A DNA stretch of 64,000 nucleotides, from positions 31,412,832 through 31,476,831 of the forward strand of contig CM055891.1 in the NCBI GenBank assembly GCA_029582165.1. Direction: 5' to 3'. This document shows positions 27,373-38,199 of this stretch, one piece after another. Under the pieces are notes generated by a model. The model ran no database searches. It was given only the letters and a program-made list of their open reading frames with translations, and was not told the origin of the DNA. The first letter of the stretch is position 1, and each line of letters opens with the position of its first letter. The translations under genes and the position numbers were made by a program. Origin of the DNA: Portulaca oleracea (lineage: Eukaryota > Streptophyta > Magnoliopsida > Caryophyllales > Portulacaceae).

Positions 27373-29224
27373 AACACTCTACACTTAAAGTTTGCTCGTC
27401 CTCGAGTAAAAAGTTAGAAAAAGAAAAATTAATCAAATAAGGAAGGCAAAAATTCTAACTCACTTTCATAGGAGTCACGATTGCATTTAGCGTATGCAAC
27501 AAGCCCTTTTAAACCCCTAGGTTCCTCCTAGTGGACGAGTAGGTCTCGTGAGGGTTTGCAGAAGATATACCCATAAAATCTAATTTTTTTCTTTTTGAAA
27601 TGGAAAGAAAATAAAAACTATAGAAATAAAATAAAATAAAATAAAAGACTAAGAAATATGGAAGTAAAAAAAAACGGAAGGAAAATATACATATTTTAAT
27701 CAACAATATTACCCAAGAAACCCAATTGTTAGCATGCATATAGACAAAATGTACAAGTCAAGACAACGGTCTCACTGCTTACATCCACACATCAACTATC
27801 ACTTCATCATTATGTAGATTAAGTGTTGACCGATAGAACCTCACTTTAGGATCAGTGAACACTCACACTCATGTGTTTAAATTTTGTAGAGGTTCTCTCA
27901 AATTCTCTTCCATTAGTACAATCTACCATAAGCTTGGTTATACTCTCAATTCTCCACCATTAGTAGGCTAAAATGCAATTATAATCAAAAGGACTTTCAA
28001 GGGTTGTAATGGAGGCTTGGGTTAAAGGTAAGGGACGGAAATCATTTAGGAAACATGGAGCTAAAAGCCAAGATGCTAATGGAGCGCAACTTATTTCTCC
28101 AGCCGTACCTCAAATTTCCATAAACACCCTTCAAGCTACCATGTATCCATAATTTCAGCGCCTTTGGATGAGCTTTAAAAATAATTTGAAGTCCCTTCAT
28201 GCCACTCTTTTATTCTCAACTTTTCTTTTCTTTTTTTTCTTTTTTTTTTTGAAATGAAACTGAGAATGGCATGGGGAAAAAGATATCACAACTCAAACCA
28301 AGATATTCCAACCAATACTCTGAATTAAACAATGAGGCAAAAATGTCACCACTTATATATTCCCATATATCATCACTCTTCCAACAAAGTTGCTCCAATA
28401 GACCTGGTTTAGGGATATGGAATGTGTTTTGGCCAAGGGCTTAATAAATAAGTGCAACAATTATGAGGTAAAGACTCATTAGGGTCATAAAAAGGGACTA
28501 AAAATGTCACAAGGTGGCTTTTTGGCTCATGTAGTTTAGAAACAAAGAATGCCTCTATCATGTTATAAATGCGAATGCCATATATGGTCTCGAAGAGAGA
28601 CTGACCAAGTTCTAGAGATATGTTACTATGGAAGAGTCACACTCAAAAATGAACAAAAAGACTAACATGTATGTATTAGTCATATAGGTTCGAAGTCTCA
28701 CGGGTTCATCTACCATAGTCAAACACTCGCTCTAATATGAGGGGTTCAAGATTAAACATGAGATTTCACAATTTAACCAATGTCTATCATATACATTTTG
28801 TTTATATACACGTTAACAAATTAGACACGAGGGGTCAAAAGTCAATCAAATTAATATATGACCTCCCAAAAACTTTTTTTTTTTTTAATCTTTTTTAAAT
28901 AAATTTTTTTTTTGGAGGGGAGGAAAAAAAGGAAAATGGAAAGGGAAAAGAATTCAAGATGAAAATCACACACCCCCACTCTACACTTAAATTTTGCAAT
29001 GTCCCCATTGCATAAAAAGCATAAGAATGGTGCATACGGAAATAAAATAAAATAGCAATAAAATAACAATAAAAATAAACTAAGGGAAAAATGAAGAGAA
29101 AAACAAATAAAAAATAATAAATAATAAAATAAAAAATAAAATAAAAATAAATAAGGTTATGTACAAAGGAGCAATAGAACCGGGTTGAATGCTGGGTGCA
29201 TCCAAGCAATCGTCTTCTATGTTA
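27373..29224 (-). other. Non-coding 3' tail of the Athila-like element
   Basis: Athila elements often carry an env-like frame here; none is visible. Two similar polypurine-type motifs exist on the minus strand: one next to the LTR (about 27374-27388) and a purer one, AGTGTAGAGTGGGGG, at about 28974-28988. Confidence 0.55.
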
Positions 29225-30260
29225 TCAGTCTCCATATTGTGGTTTGTAGAGCATCAGCCACTCTACTTCTCTTTCCTCAACAGGTAACTCCAAAAATGGC
29301 TTCAACCTTTGACCATTGACTTTAAACTGCGAATCTGTTGTCGGGTCCTGTATTTCTATAGCACCATGTGGAAAAACATGAGAAACAATATAAGGACCTG
29401 TCCAACGAGATCTCAACTTACCTGGAAAAAGGTGTAGCTTGGAGTCATATAGCAGCACCTTCTGGCCTGGAAAAAATTCTTTTCTTCGAATGTGCCTGTC
29501 ATGAAACAATTTGGCTCTCTCCTTATGAATTCTAGAGTTTTCATATGCCTCCATCCTTATTTCTTCCAACTCACTTAACTGCAATTTTCTGTCTACCCCA
29601 GCTGCTTCTAAGTCAAGGTTCAAAGTCTTTAGTGCCCATATAGCCTTATGCTCAATCTCTACAGGAAGATGACATGACTTACCATAGACAACTCTGAAAG
29701 GAGACATGCCTAAAGGAGTCTTAAAGGCAGTCCTATAAGCCCAAAGAGCATCAACGAGCTTGTCTGACCAATCTTTTCGGTTTCTATTCACAGTTTTCTC
29801 CAAAATCTGTTTAATCTGTCTGTTAGAAACCTCTACCTGGCCACTAGTCTGGGGGTGATAAGGGGTGGCTAAGCGATGTACAATAGATTACTTTTTCAAC
29901 AATGCATCAAAGGAGCGATTGTCAAAATGGGTACCTCGATCACTAATGATAACCCTAGGCATGCCATACCTCGCAAAAATGTTTTCCCTATGGAACTTCA
30001 AAACTACTCTGGTCTCAGTTGACCTGGTTGGCACTGCCCCTATCCACTTGGACACATAGTCCACAGCCAAAAGAATATACTCATTCCCAAAAGAAGAAGG
30101 AAACGGTCCCATAAAGTCAATCCCCCAAACATCAAAGATCTCAACCCCAATAATTGGGTTAAGGGGCATCATGTCTCTCCTACTGATTTTCCCAGTCTGT
30201 TGACACCTAGGGCAACTCTTGCAGTACAAATGGGCATCCTTAAACAAAGTAGGCCAGTAT
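29225..30260 (-). pseudogene. Athila-like integrase (broken)
   Basis: Encodes the zinc-binding tail ([11 protein letters not shown]), the catalytic core (the first Asp in WGIDFMGPF, the second in IISDRGTHF, and a region after HPQTSGQ supplying the Glu) and the C-terminal domain ([21 protein letters not shown]). Integrase inserts the element cDNA into host DNA. A TAA stop at about 29887-29889 cuts the frame between the second Asp and the Glu segment. Upstream, a frameshift near 30260-30290 separates it from the RNase H frame. The integrase ends 1.85 kb before the 3' LTR. Confidence 0.85.
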
Positions 30261-31239
30261 AAACCACCTTTGAAGGACTTTGCACTGTTTTCTTCCCACT
30301 AAAATGTCCTCCACAAGCTTGGTCATGACAAAATGACAAGACACTCCTAATCTCATTATCAGGGATACATCTCCTAAAGATCTGGTCTGAACAATACTTA
30401 AACAAGTAAGGGTCATCCCAATAGAAAAATTTCACCAAAGAAAAGAACTTGTCCTTGTCATGCTTACTCCAGCCTAAGGGTACCTCACCAGTAACTAGGT
30501 AATTGACAATATCAGCATACCATGGTTCAGATTGGACCATGAGTAGTTGCTCATCAGGGAAGCACTCAGAAATAGGGGACTCACTCTTATGTTCAACAAC
30601 GATTCGGGATAAGTGATCTGCGACCAGGTTCTCAGAACCTTTTCTATCCCGAATCTCACAATCAAATTCTTGTAGAAGCAAAATCCACCTAAGCAGTCTA
30701 GGCTTCGCATCCTTCTTGAAGAGAAGGTGTTTCAGCGCAGCATGGTCAGTATAAACAATCACACGAGAGCCAATCAAGTAAGGACGAAACTTTTCAAAAG
30801 CAAACACAACTGCCAAAAATTCTTTCTCAGTCACAGTGTAGTTCAATTGGGCCGCATTTAGGGTATGGCTAGCATAGTATATGACATGGGGTTTCCTATC
30901 CATACGTTGTCCTAAAACAACCCCTACAGCAAAGTCAGAAGCATCACACATCAGTTCAAAGGGCTCTCCCCAGATGGGAGGGTGGAGGATAGGGGCAGAA
31001 GTTAGGGCCTCCTTCAGCCGAGTAAATGCCTTTATACACTCTTCCGAGAAGTTAAAAGGCACATCCTTAGCTAAAAGATTGGTCAAGGGTCTAGCAATTT
31101 TACTAAAGTCCTGGATGAACCTTCTATAAAATCCTGCATGCCCTAAAAATGACCTAACGTCTTTCACACTAGTGGGAGGGGGAAGATTGGAAATCAAATC
31201 AACTTTAGCTTTATCAACTTCAATCCCTTCTTGTGAAAT
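30261..31239 (-). pseudogene. Athila-like RT thumb/RNase H segment, downstream half of the split pol
   Basis: Starts right after the inner element with the RT connection region ([14 protein letters not shown], then SKIARPL), followed by RNase H with CDASDFAVG, the TEKEFLAV block, YTDHAALK and NLVADHLSR. It ends with the HHCC start of the integrase ([11 protein letters not shown]). RNase H removes the RNA template. The frame matches that of the upstream half once one copy of the TATAT duplication is counted, so the inner insertion is what separates the two. Confidence 0.85.
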
Positions 31240-31244
31240 TATAT

Positions 31245-32758
31245 TGTAGGGCCCGCGGCCCCGGAGGGCACGGTCCCCCACGGAGGGTCGATTCGACGTA
31301 GGGTTGCTTATCTTTAAAAAGGGACGAATTTAAGATTTTTGGCTTTTCGAGGAAGTTTTCGGATTGTGGTATTTTATTTAATCTCGCCTAATTCAGATTT
31401 CCGGGCATATGAGGATAAATAGGCCGAAAAAAACTAAAAAAAATGGACCAGGCGACCAACGGGATCCGCGCCTCAAATTTTAGTCTTTTAGGGCCGACTC
31501 GCCTGAATTAGAGACGGAAAATACCACGAGCCCATCAAGCAAATCCGCGCGGATCTCGCTGATGGATCAAGGGTATTTTCCGGCCCAAAATTCAAACAGG
31601 CCTGAAAATCGCTCATCTATACGAAAATACAAATCGGATGAAAAAAAACTAAAATACCGAAAAAAAAGAAGTCGCCAGTTAATTTTATAAAAATTAACAA
31701 AAATAAAGATGACTCCGGTCTCAAACCGAGATTCGGATTCGGGGGTAAAGGTGTCGGTGTAGGGGAATGCCCTTGCACCGCCCGCCGAAGCGGCCTTTAC
31801 TAGGTCGGGTTTTTGCATGAGGAACAAATAAAAGAAGTTGTCACAAAGTTAATAAAAAAACATGCAATTGAATTAACGACAAGGATAAAGAGCTAGTATC
31901 AACGCACAAAGTAAAGAAAACAAAATAAAAAAAAAAACATAGGACGGGGCGTCGGGCTTACATTGTTACATCATTTAAGAAAAACTCAAAACTGAAAGAA
32001 ACAGTAGGGGTATACCAAGATCCGCGTGGACCTGTGCAGCCGGGTAAAATTCGGAGTCCGAAGACGGCCCGGGAAACCTTCACAGCCCAGAGCTTGTAAT
32101 AACAGAATTCTCTCCCTGGTGCTCTCAGTTTCCTCTTCGGATCAAAAACCAAATTTTCCAAAACCCTTCTCCCCTTTTTCCTTCAAAAAAAATCTGCGCG
32201 GATCCTTAAATAAGCAACCGGTGTTTGCAGTTGGCAGCAGTTGCCTCCCTCTTCGCAGAAATCCGCGCAACTCCCAGCGGTTATGGGGGAGTTGGCTGGT
32301 TAACTTAACTGTCGAATAACTGCTGGAGAAACTGCTCTGAATTTGCGCCATCTTTCTTGACCCGAATCTGCGCGGATTTCCGGATCCTGCCTGAATCTGG
32401 ATTTGGCTCTCTCCACTTGGGCCAGATTAATGAAATCCGCGCGGATCATGTTATTTTGGCCCAAATGTGATAAATTTGCGCCCTTCCATATTTGGGCCCA
32501 AATTCCATAAATCCGCCCAACTTTGTGTTTTTTTGGCCCAAAAAACCAGCAAATCCGCGCCATCCTCCCGAATTTGGCCCAAATTATAAAAATCTGCAAA
32601 TTTCATATTTTGGCTTCAAATTCCGGAAATCCGCGCAAATTCAATATTTTGGGCCAGTCTTCAATTTTGGCCCAAACTAGGGAAATCCGCGTGAACCTTC
32701 ATTATCTCGTCCCCCGGGTTAAGCTGAAAATCTGTCTGACCCATTTTCGGTGTCTACA
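31245..32758 (-). repeat. 3' LTR of the Tat/Ogre-like element
   Basis: On the plus strand it runs from TGTAGGGCCCGCGG to GGTGTCTACA and is the same length as 48730-50243. The right part (about 32430-32690) is a degenerate array with a period of about 39 bp that alternates GGCCCAAA with AAATCCGCGC. Confidence 0.93.
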
Positions 32759-34498
32759 GATAGCCCTCACTTTGACCGAGTCTGAGTAAGACGAAAGTCA
32801 AAGTATACTTTTGTAGCCAACTGGAGGTAGTCCGAATTATTAACTTGATTGCTGGAGGTCTTCCAGGCTGATTAATCCAAGGGTAGCTTGGGCTTCTGAC
32901 CGGAGGTAGTCCGATGCTGATTCGTTTGCTGGATGTCATCCAGGCTTTTGACTATTCAAGGGTAGCTTGAAAGACATCCGGAATTTTGATTTATAGCTAG
33001 CTTGACTGCTGGATATTGCCCAGGCTTGTTATGTTCTTTTCTGAAAAGGACAAATTTGTAAGTACTCTGATGCATAAATAAGAAACACAGATAAAAAATA
33101 AGGTAATAAAAGAGAAAATAAAACAAGACAAAAATACTAGTAATGAGAATACTCCCTTGGCTATTTGTCATTCAACTCTTCACTCAACCACTCACTCTCC
33201 ATCCACTCTTATCTCGTCATCTCCATTTATAACCTCACAACTCCATCTCCATCTCACCTCTATTCTCCATTTCCCAACCAAAGCCACGCAAAGCCCAGCA
33301 GCCCGGAGACACCAACTTCGGACAAAACCCGCGTGAGACCAACCAGATCCACACTCCCCAGCTGAAATCCGCGCCATTCTCAGGTAAATCCCGACTCCAC
33401 CCTGAGGAATCCGTGCCATTCTCAGGTACCCGGCCAAAATCCGTGCGACATTTCTTCAAATGCTGAAATCCGCGCAACTCCAGAAGCTTTTGAGCCATTT
33501 TGTTCGAATTTCCAACTTTTATGTACAGAAATCTGAGTATGTGAAGAAATCCGCGCAAATTTCTTCAAAACTCAACACTTCCTTTGCATTTTCCTGGCCA
33601 TCTTCAACCAAGCTCCAACTGTTTGAAAACCCCAAAACTCAACACTTCCTTAAAACCCAGAAAAATCCGCGCCCTTCTCATAGTTTTTGAGTCACTTTCG
33701 GGCCATTTTCTTTGTACTGTAAACACTTGAGCTGAAAATTTTGTTCATATCCCACGCAGATCCGCGCAACTCCTGCTGCTTTGCTTGAACATCCTACCCA
33801 GTTCAGATCCGCGCAAATCCCTTCAAAAGAGGTATGTTTTCACAAGTTTCAAGTTCACTCAAGTATCCACCAGGTATATATGTAGAAATTCGCTTAATTT
33901 CTTGCATTTTGTTGAGTTTGCATGAATTAGCTTGTATATGTGTAGGGTGAAAAAATCTTGTGTTGAATTATTCAAACCCATGGACTTATTATGAAGTCTT
34001 GAACTTAAATTCAATTAAGTTTTGGACTTGTCCGCACATGATATGAATTTACTTAAATTTGAACCGACCCCTGTCTGTGCAAAATTTGGAATAACCTAAA
34101 TCCGCGTAGACCCGACAAAAATGGGCCCAGAATTGTTCGGCCAAAAACTGACATAAAATCCGCGCGAGCCCAAAGAAATAGACCCAAAATCCTCTGGACC
34201 AAAATCCGCGCCAATCCCAATTGGCCCAAAATTGCTTTGGCGCCCAATGTAAATGTAACCGCGAGCCCAACACAATAGGCCCAAAAATCCTTCGGCCCAG
34301 AATCCGCGCCACTCCCATGAAATGGGCCCAAAATTGTTTCGGCCCAAAATCTGCGCCAATCCAACCAAATGGGCCCAAAACTGCTTCAGTTTCGGTTGTT
34401 CAATTCCGCGTAGAAACTTACATTTTTCTAATGTTCGACTTTGCTCGAGTATTGAATAATCTTGTACTTGAGTTGAGTCTTTCTTGTAGTACTCCACC
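32759..34498. other. Spacer between the 3' LTR and the antisense PMD gene
   Basis: No gene. It holds a tandem repeat of about 78 bp (GGAGGTAGTCCGA ... CAAGGGTAGCTTG) at 32823-32890 and 32901-32970 with a third partial copy to about 33030. Many AATCCGCGC words follow from 33360 on, and a second array at 34080-34420 combines ATCCGCGC and GGGCCCAAAA. It should contain the antisense promoter, but I cannot point to one. Confidence 0.5.
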
Positions 34499-37389
34499 AT
34501 GCCAACAACAAAACCCACTAAATATCATCCCAAGAAGGAAGCTTGGGCCGCTGACTTAGCCCAAAAGGGCAACATGAGCCGAGACTGGGCCGGCCCTCAT
34601 CCATGGGATGGCCAAGATCTCCTTTATTGTCGCGATGTACATATTTCTCACTTCACCACCCAAGTCACGGTATGTCACTTTCTTCACTAATTATGACACT
34701 TTGAATTCCACTCAGAAATCTCATGTATAATTTTACCTTGCAGGCTGATAATATCCAGGCCTGTGGGGCAATCGGTAAGGTGACGAGACTGCTGGACGAG
34801 CTAGAACAATTGGGTTTTCCAGCGAAAGATACCATCAGGGAAGTTGGTTTTAGCCATTTTCTCAACGCTCTACAAGCCATGCGCGAGCCTACTGGCCATT
34901 GCGTAGTGCGTGCATTAAGTGAACGTTTTTGGGATACAACCAACACGTTCCACTTCCCAGAGTATGAAATGACCATTACCCCCCTTGACTTTGCCATGAT
35001 TACGGGGTTATCTTTCGGCGGGGTGCCCCTACAGTACTCCAATGACTTGGGCCACGACAAAGCCCAACAAATAGCCCTGTTCGGCCCAGTCATGGGCACC
35101 ATACACAACACACGGAGTTTCCGATACTCCGTTCTTTTCGATGAGGTCCTGAAGGGCAACTTCTGGGACGAAATGTACACTGATGCACAAAGACGGCGAG
35201 TGATACTTGCCATTTTCCTGTGTACTACCATTTTTGCTGACCGTGGTAGTCGCGTATTCTTCCACTATCTAGGTAATTTGGCAGACCTAGATAATCTCTC
35301 CAACTTAGCTTGGGGTGCGGCAGCTTATACCTGTCTCTTCCGGGGACTCCGTTCGGGTGTGCGGGTCCCTAAATCAAAACTCGAGCAGAACAACACCTAT
35401 CTGTCTGGCTTGTGGAAAGTCATCGAGGTATCTCCTTTTCCCTTGCCATCTACCTACCTGATTGTAGTTTGAAAGCTAATTCCTACTCTTTGCAGATATG
35501 GTTCTACGAATACTTCGAGGGCTTGTCTCCCCAATCTAATGCTGGTGATGTCTTTCCAATCGCCCTTCGCTGGGGGCGCGACGATTTGCTGGTTAGAAAA
35601 CGTCGGGTAGAGCACCTGGAGCTCTTCCGAGGCATACTGAATAATCCAGGACAGGTATGACCTTTCCTTTTCTTCCAACGACGACTTTTAAAACTATCAA
35701 GCCACCACTAACGCGTGTTTAGTGCGCTTTGGACCCTTAGGCGGCTTACGAGGTTCTGGAAGATCGACCGGACCTCGATACATTCTGAACATGAACTGAA
35801 GGATCTTATTTGAAGCCCTTTACTTTCATATGATCTGCGGGAAAAGGGTCACCCACCAATGCATGCATGTATGGCCTCCGCTGGTACCAGTTAATCCACC
35901 GGCCAAGATGTTCTACCCCCGCTCCTTGACTTTCGATGAACTTGAACTCAATCTCATGGGGATTCCCATTGGAAATTTGCTGATCATGGGGGCCAACTAT
36001 GCCACATCCATTCGACCACGCCTCATGGGACGCATGGTGAGTACTGTAAGAACTCCTTGCAACTTTCGCCCTTGTGTTGTAACTAACCCTGGTTAATTTG
36101 CAGGGCACTGGAACACCAGCAGTCCCTAACCCACTTGGTTTCAGACGTCGTCGTAGAAACTGCCCCGAGCTCCCTTTGTCCTCGAACAGCCCTGGGGTAA
36201 GACCCTTAGTTTCAAAGTAATGAATAAACCCTATGTCCAAGTGTTTATCCTTATAAAAGAAAACTGCTTGCAGTGGAGTCGGGAACAAACCATGGAGGCC
36301 ATTGCCCTTATATACGGCCTCTGTGATGAAATTCAAGACATGCAGAGACGATATCGGCGTCGAATGGGTTTTGGGCCTCGGCGTGGTGGAGGTCGTGGTA
36401 GAGGACAACCATGAGGAGGAGGTCATTACCACCACCATGGTAGGGGTCAAGGAGGTCACGATGCCGATGATGACGACAATGACGATGACAATGATGATGA
36501 CAACAATGCTCATGGCCACAACATGGGCGGTGGCGGAGCTATACCCCTTGCTTTCCATGCACATGATGATGATGATGAAGAAGAGGAAAGCGACCATGAC
36601 ATTGACTTGGGAGGAGGAGGTTTTCATATGATACCAGGCGCAGGCCCTTCAGGTAGCGGCGCAGGACCCTCGGGTAATAGCATCGGGATGACCACCTATG
36701 GAACTCAGTCTCATGGCTACGTTCCCAACATTCCCCTCATTCCCGAAGATGATACCGATCACTCTATCGGGTCTTCCAGTACTATGAGTTTTGCCGGTGC
36801 TCGAGGGTCATCCCGAACACGTGCCTATGGGAGGTATATAAGTGAAAGTGATGCTGCTTCACAGGCCTCCGATACTTCTATATTGGATCAGATCTTCGGC
36901 AGTATGTCCTTGTCCCAAGGGTACTCTGACTACCCCCAACGGAGATGGTCAGGTGATTTCCATCAAGCACCGGTAGATTTCAAGGAAGCTCAACCCGAAA
37001 TCCCTACTCCTAGCATGCATTCCTCAAGCAACACTGGTTTCTTCGACTCTGCTTCTTCATATTTTCTAAGTAAAGAAGAACCAGTTAAACAAGAATACGG
37101 CGATAACTGGAGCTTAACCCCGGTCTTGCAAGCCCCTGTTTTGCAAGGGCATTATCCGGGTTCCTTCCACGTGGACGAATCTGGACGAGTTCATACATAT
37201 GATGCTCCTAGTTCTTCTCAAAATGAGTTCACTCCTGGAGGATATCAGCAAGATCAACCTTCTTCTTCTTGGGCGGCCGGTGGATGGAGCTTCCTCACCG
37301 GGCAGAACCCTACACCTCAACCCGGTCGACACTACGGCCCATCGGGCCCCGCCTACATAGATTTGGTATCCGATGAAGAAGATGATTGA
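34499..37389 (+). pseudogene. Plant-mobile-domain (PMD) gene, antisense inside the retroelement, decayed
   Basis: Six exons with GT-AG introns, all phase 0: 34499-34669, 34744-35427, 35496-35654, 35723-36036, 36104-36196 and 36274-37389. Exon 2 carries the domain (ITPLDFAMITGLSFGG, followed by GSRVFFHYLGNLADLDN and AWGAAAYTCLFRGL), which I recognise as the aminotransferase-like plant mobile domain. In Arabidopsis, PMD proteins (MAIN, MAIL1) help silence transposons; others are carried by transposons. The first ATG lies in a CCACCATG context. The last exon is Gly/Asp/Ser-rich and ends LVSDEEDD. Breaks: TAG at 35738, two TGA codons near 35786-35794 with a frameshift in exon 4, and TGA at 36412 in an otherwise open exon 6, consistent with CGA decay. 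Because it lies antisense to pol, its introns would not be spliced from the genomic RNA. Confidence 0.75.
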
Positions 37390-38199
37390 GGGAGAGACCA
37401 TGTATAATGCTTAGAGGATCGACTCTGTGAATTTTCAACTTACCCTATTAATGCTTAACATGAATGCAATGCTTATGTAAAAAAAAAAAAACTTTATTTT
37501 ATTCACCTATCTTTATCTATTTAGAAATGAAAACCAAAACCATATGCAATGCAACATAAAAAAAAGAAACAGGAGCGGAGCTGTGGTCAGTGAACAAATT
37601 CCATAAATTATCAAGGACAATCAAGTTTTTTACAACATCCCAAACTAACAACTTTTGAACAAAGCCGGGAAACATACAAATGCTATTACTAAAACCACGC
37701 AGATTCAATACAATCCCAAAACTCAAAAATCCGCGCCATTCCCAGGAATTGGCCCACATCCGCGCCATCTCCAGTAATCGGCCCAAATCCGCGCCACTCT
37801 GCGGTCGGCCCAGATAAATTCAAGCCTAAATCCTACCAAAAATCCGCGCCAGTCTGAGACCCGACCCAGTCAAAATCCGCGCCAACCCGACGACACATTC
37901 GGGCCAGAATTCTTCAAAAATCCGCGCCATTCCCACATGATTAGAATCCGCACAAGTTGAGTCCTGTTAAAAATCAGCTAGCAAATCCGCGCAGACTTTG
38001 TATCGGATTGCAACTCCCAATTAAGTCTTTGATTCCAGTCGAAAGTGATACTGCAAAGTTCTCGTGGAATTCCGTCGCACTCCTAACTCCTGCACTATAA
38101 AATCTGCGCAAATTCTCCCTAAAAACTCACACCTTCCCTCCTAGCTTTTGTGCTTCCAGCCTTCATAGAAATCCCTGCGGTCTCCCCTTCTTTCAAAAC
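37390..38199. repeat. Spacer with an irregular array of ATCCGCGCC words
   Basis: Between the two antisense genes. The word CCGCGCC recurs at about 37731, 37760, 37790, 37843, 37878 and 37922, each after A/T and often followed by TTCCC or a GGCCCA word. There is no coding sequence. A poly-A run lies near 37480, shortly after the end of the PMD gene. Confidence 0.7.

Noticed and set aside
34096..34518. Trp/Gly/Phe-rich minus-strand frames
   Set aside because: They arise from the GGGCCCAAAA and ATCCGCGC repeats read in reverse and have no protein logic.
34665..35231. A 188-codon minus-strand frame
   Set aside because: It is the reverse of PMD exon 2, which has the recognisable domain on the plus strand.
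35806..36627. A 273-codon open frame on the minus strand inside the PMD gene
   Set aside because: Low-complexity Val/Ile/Thr composition made by the reverse of GAT and GAC repeats; it is a shadow of exons 4-6.
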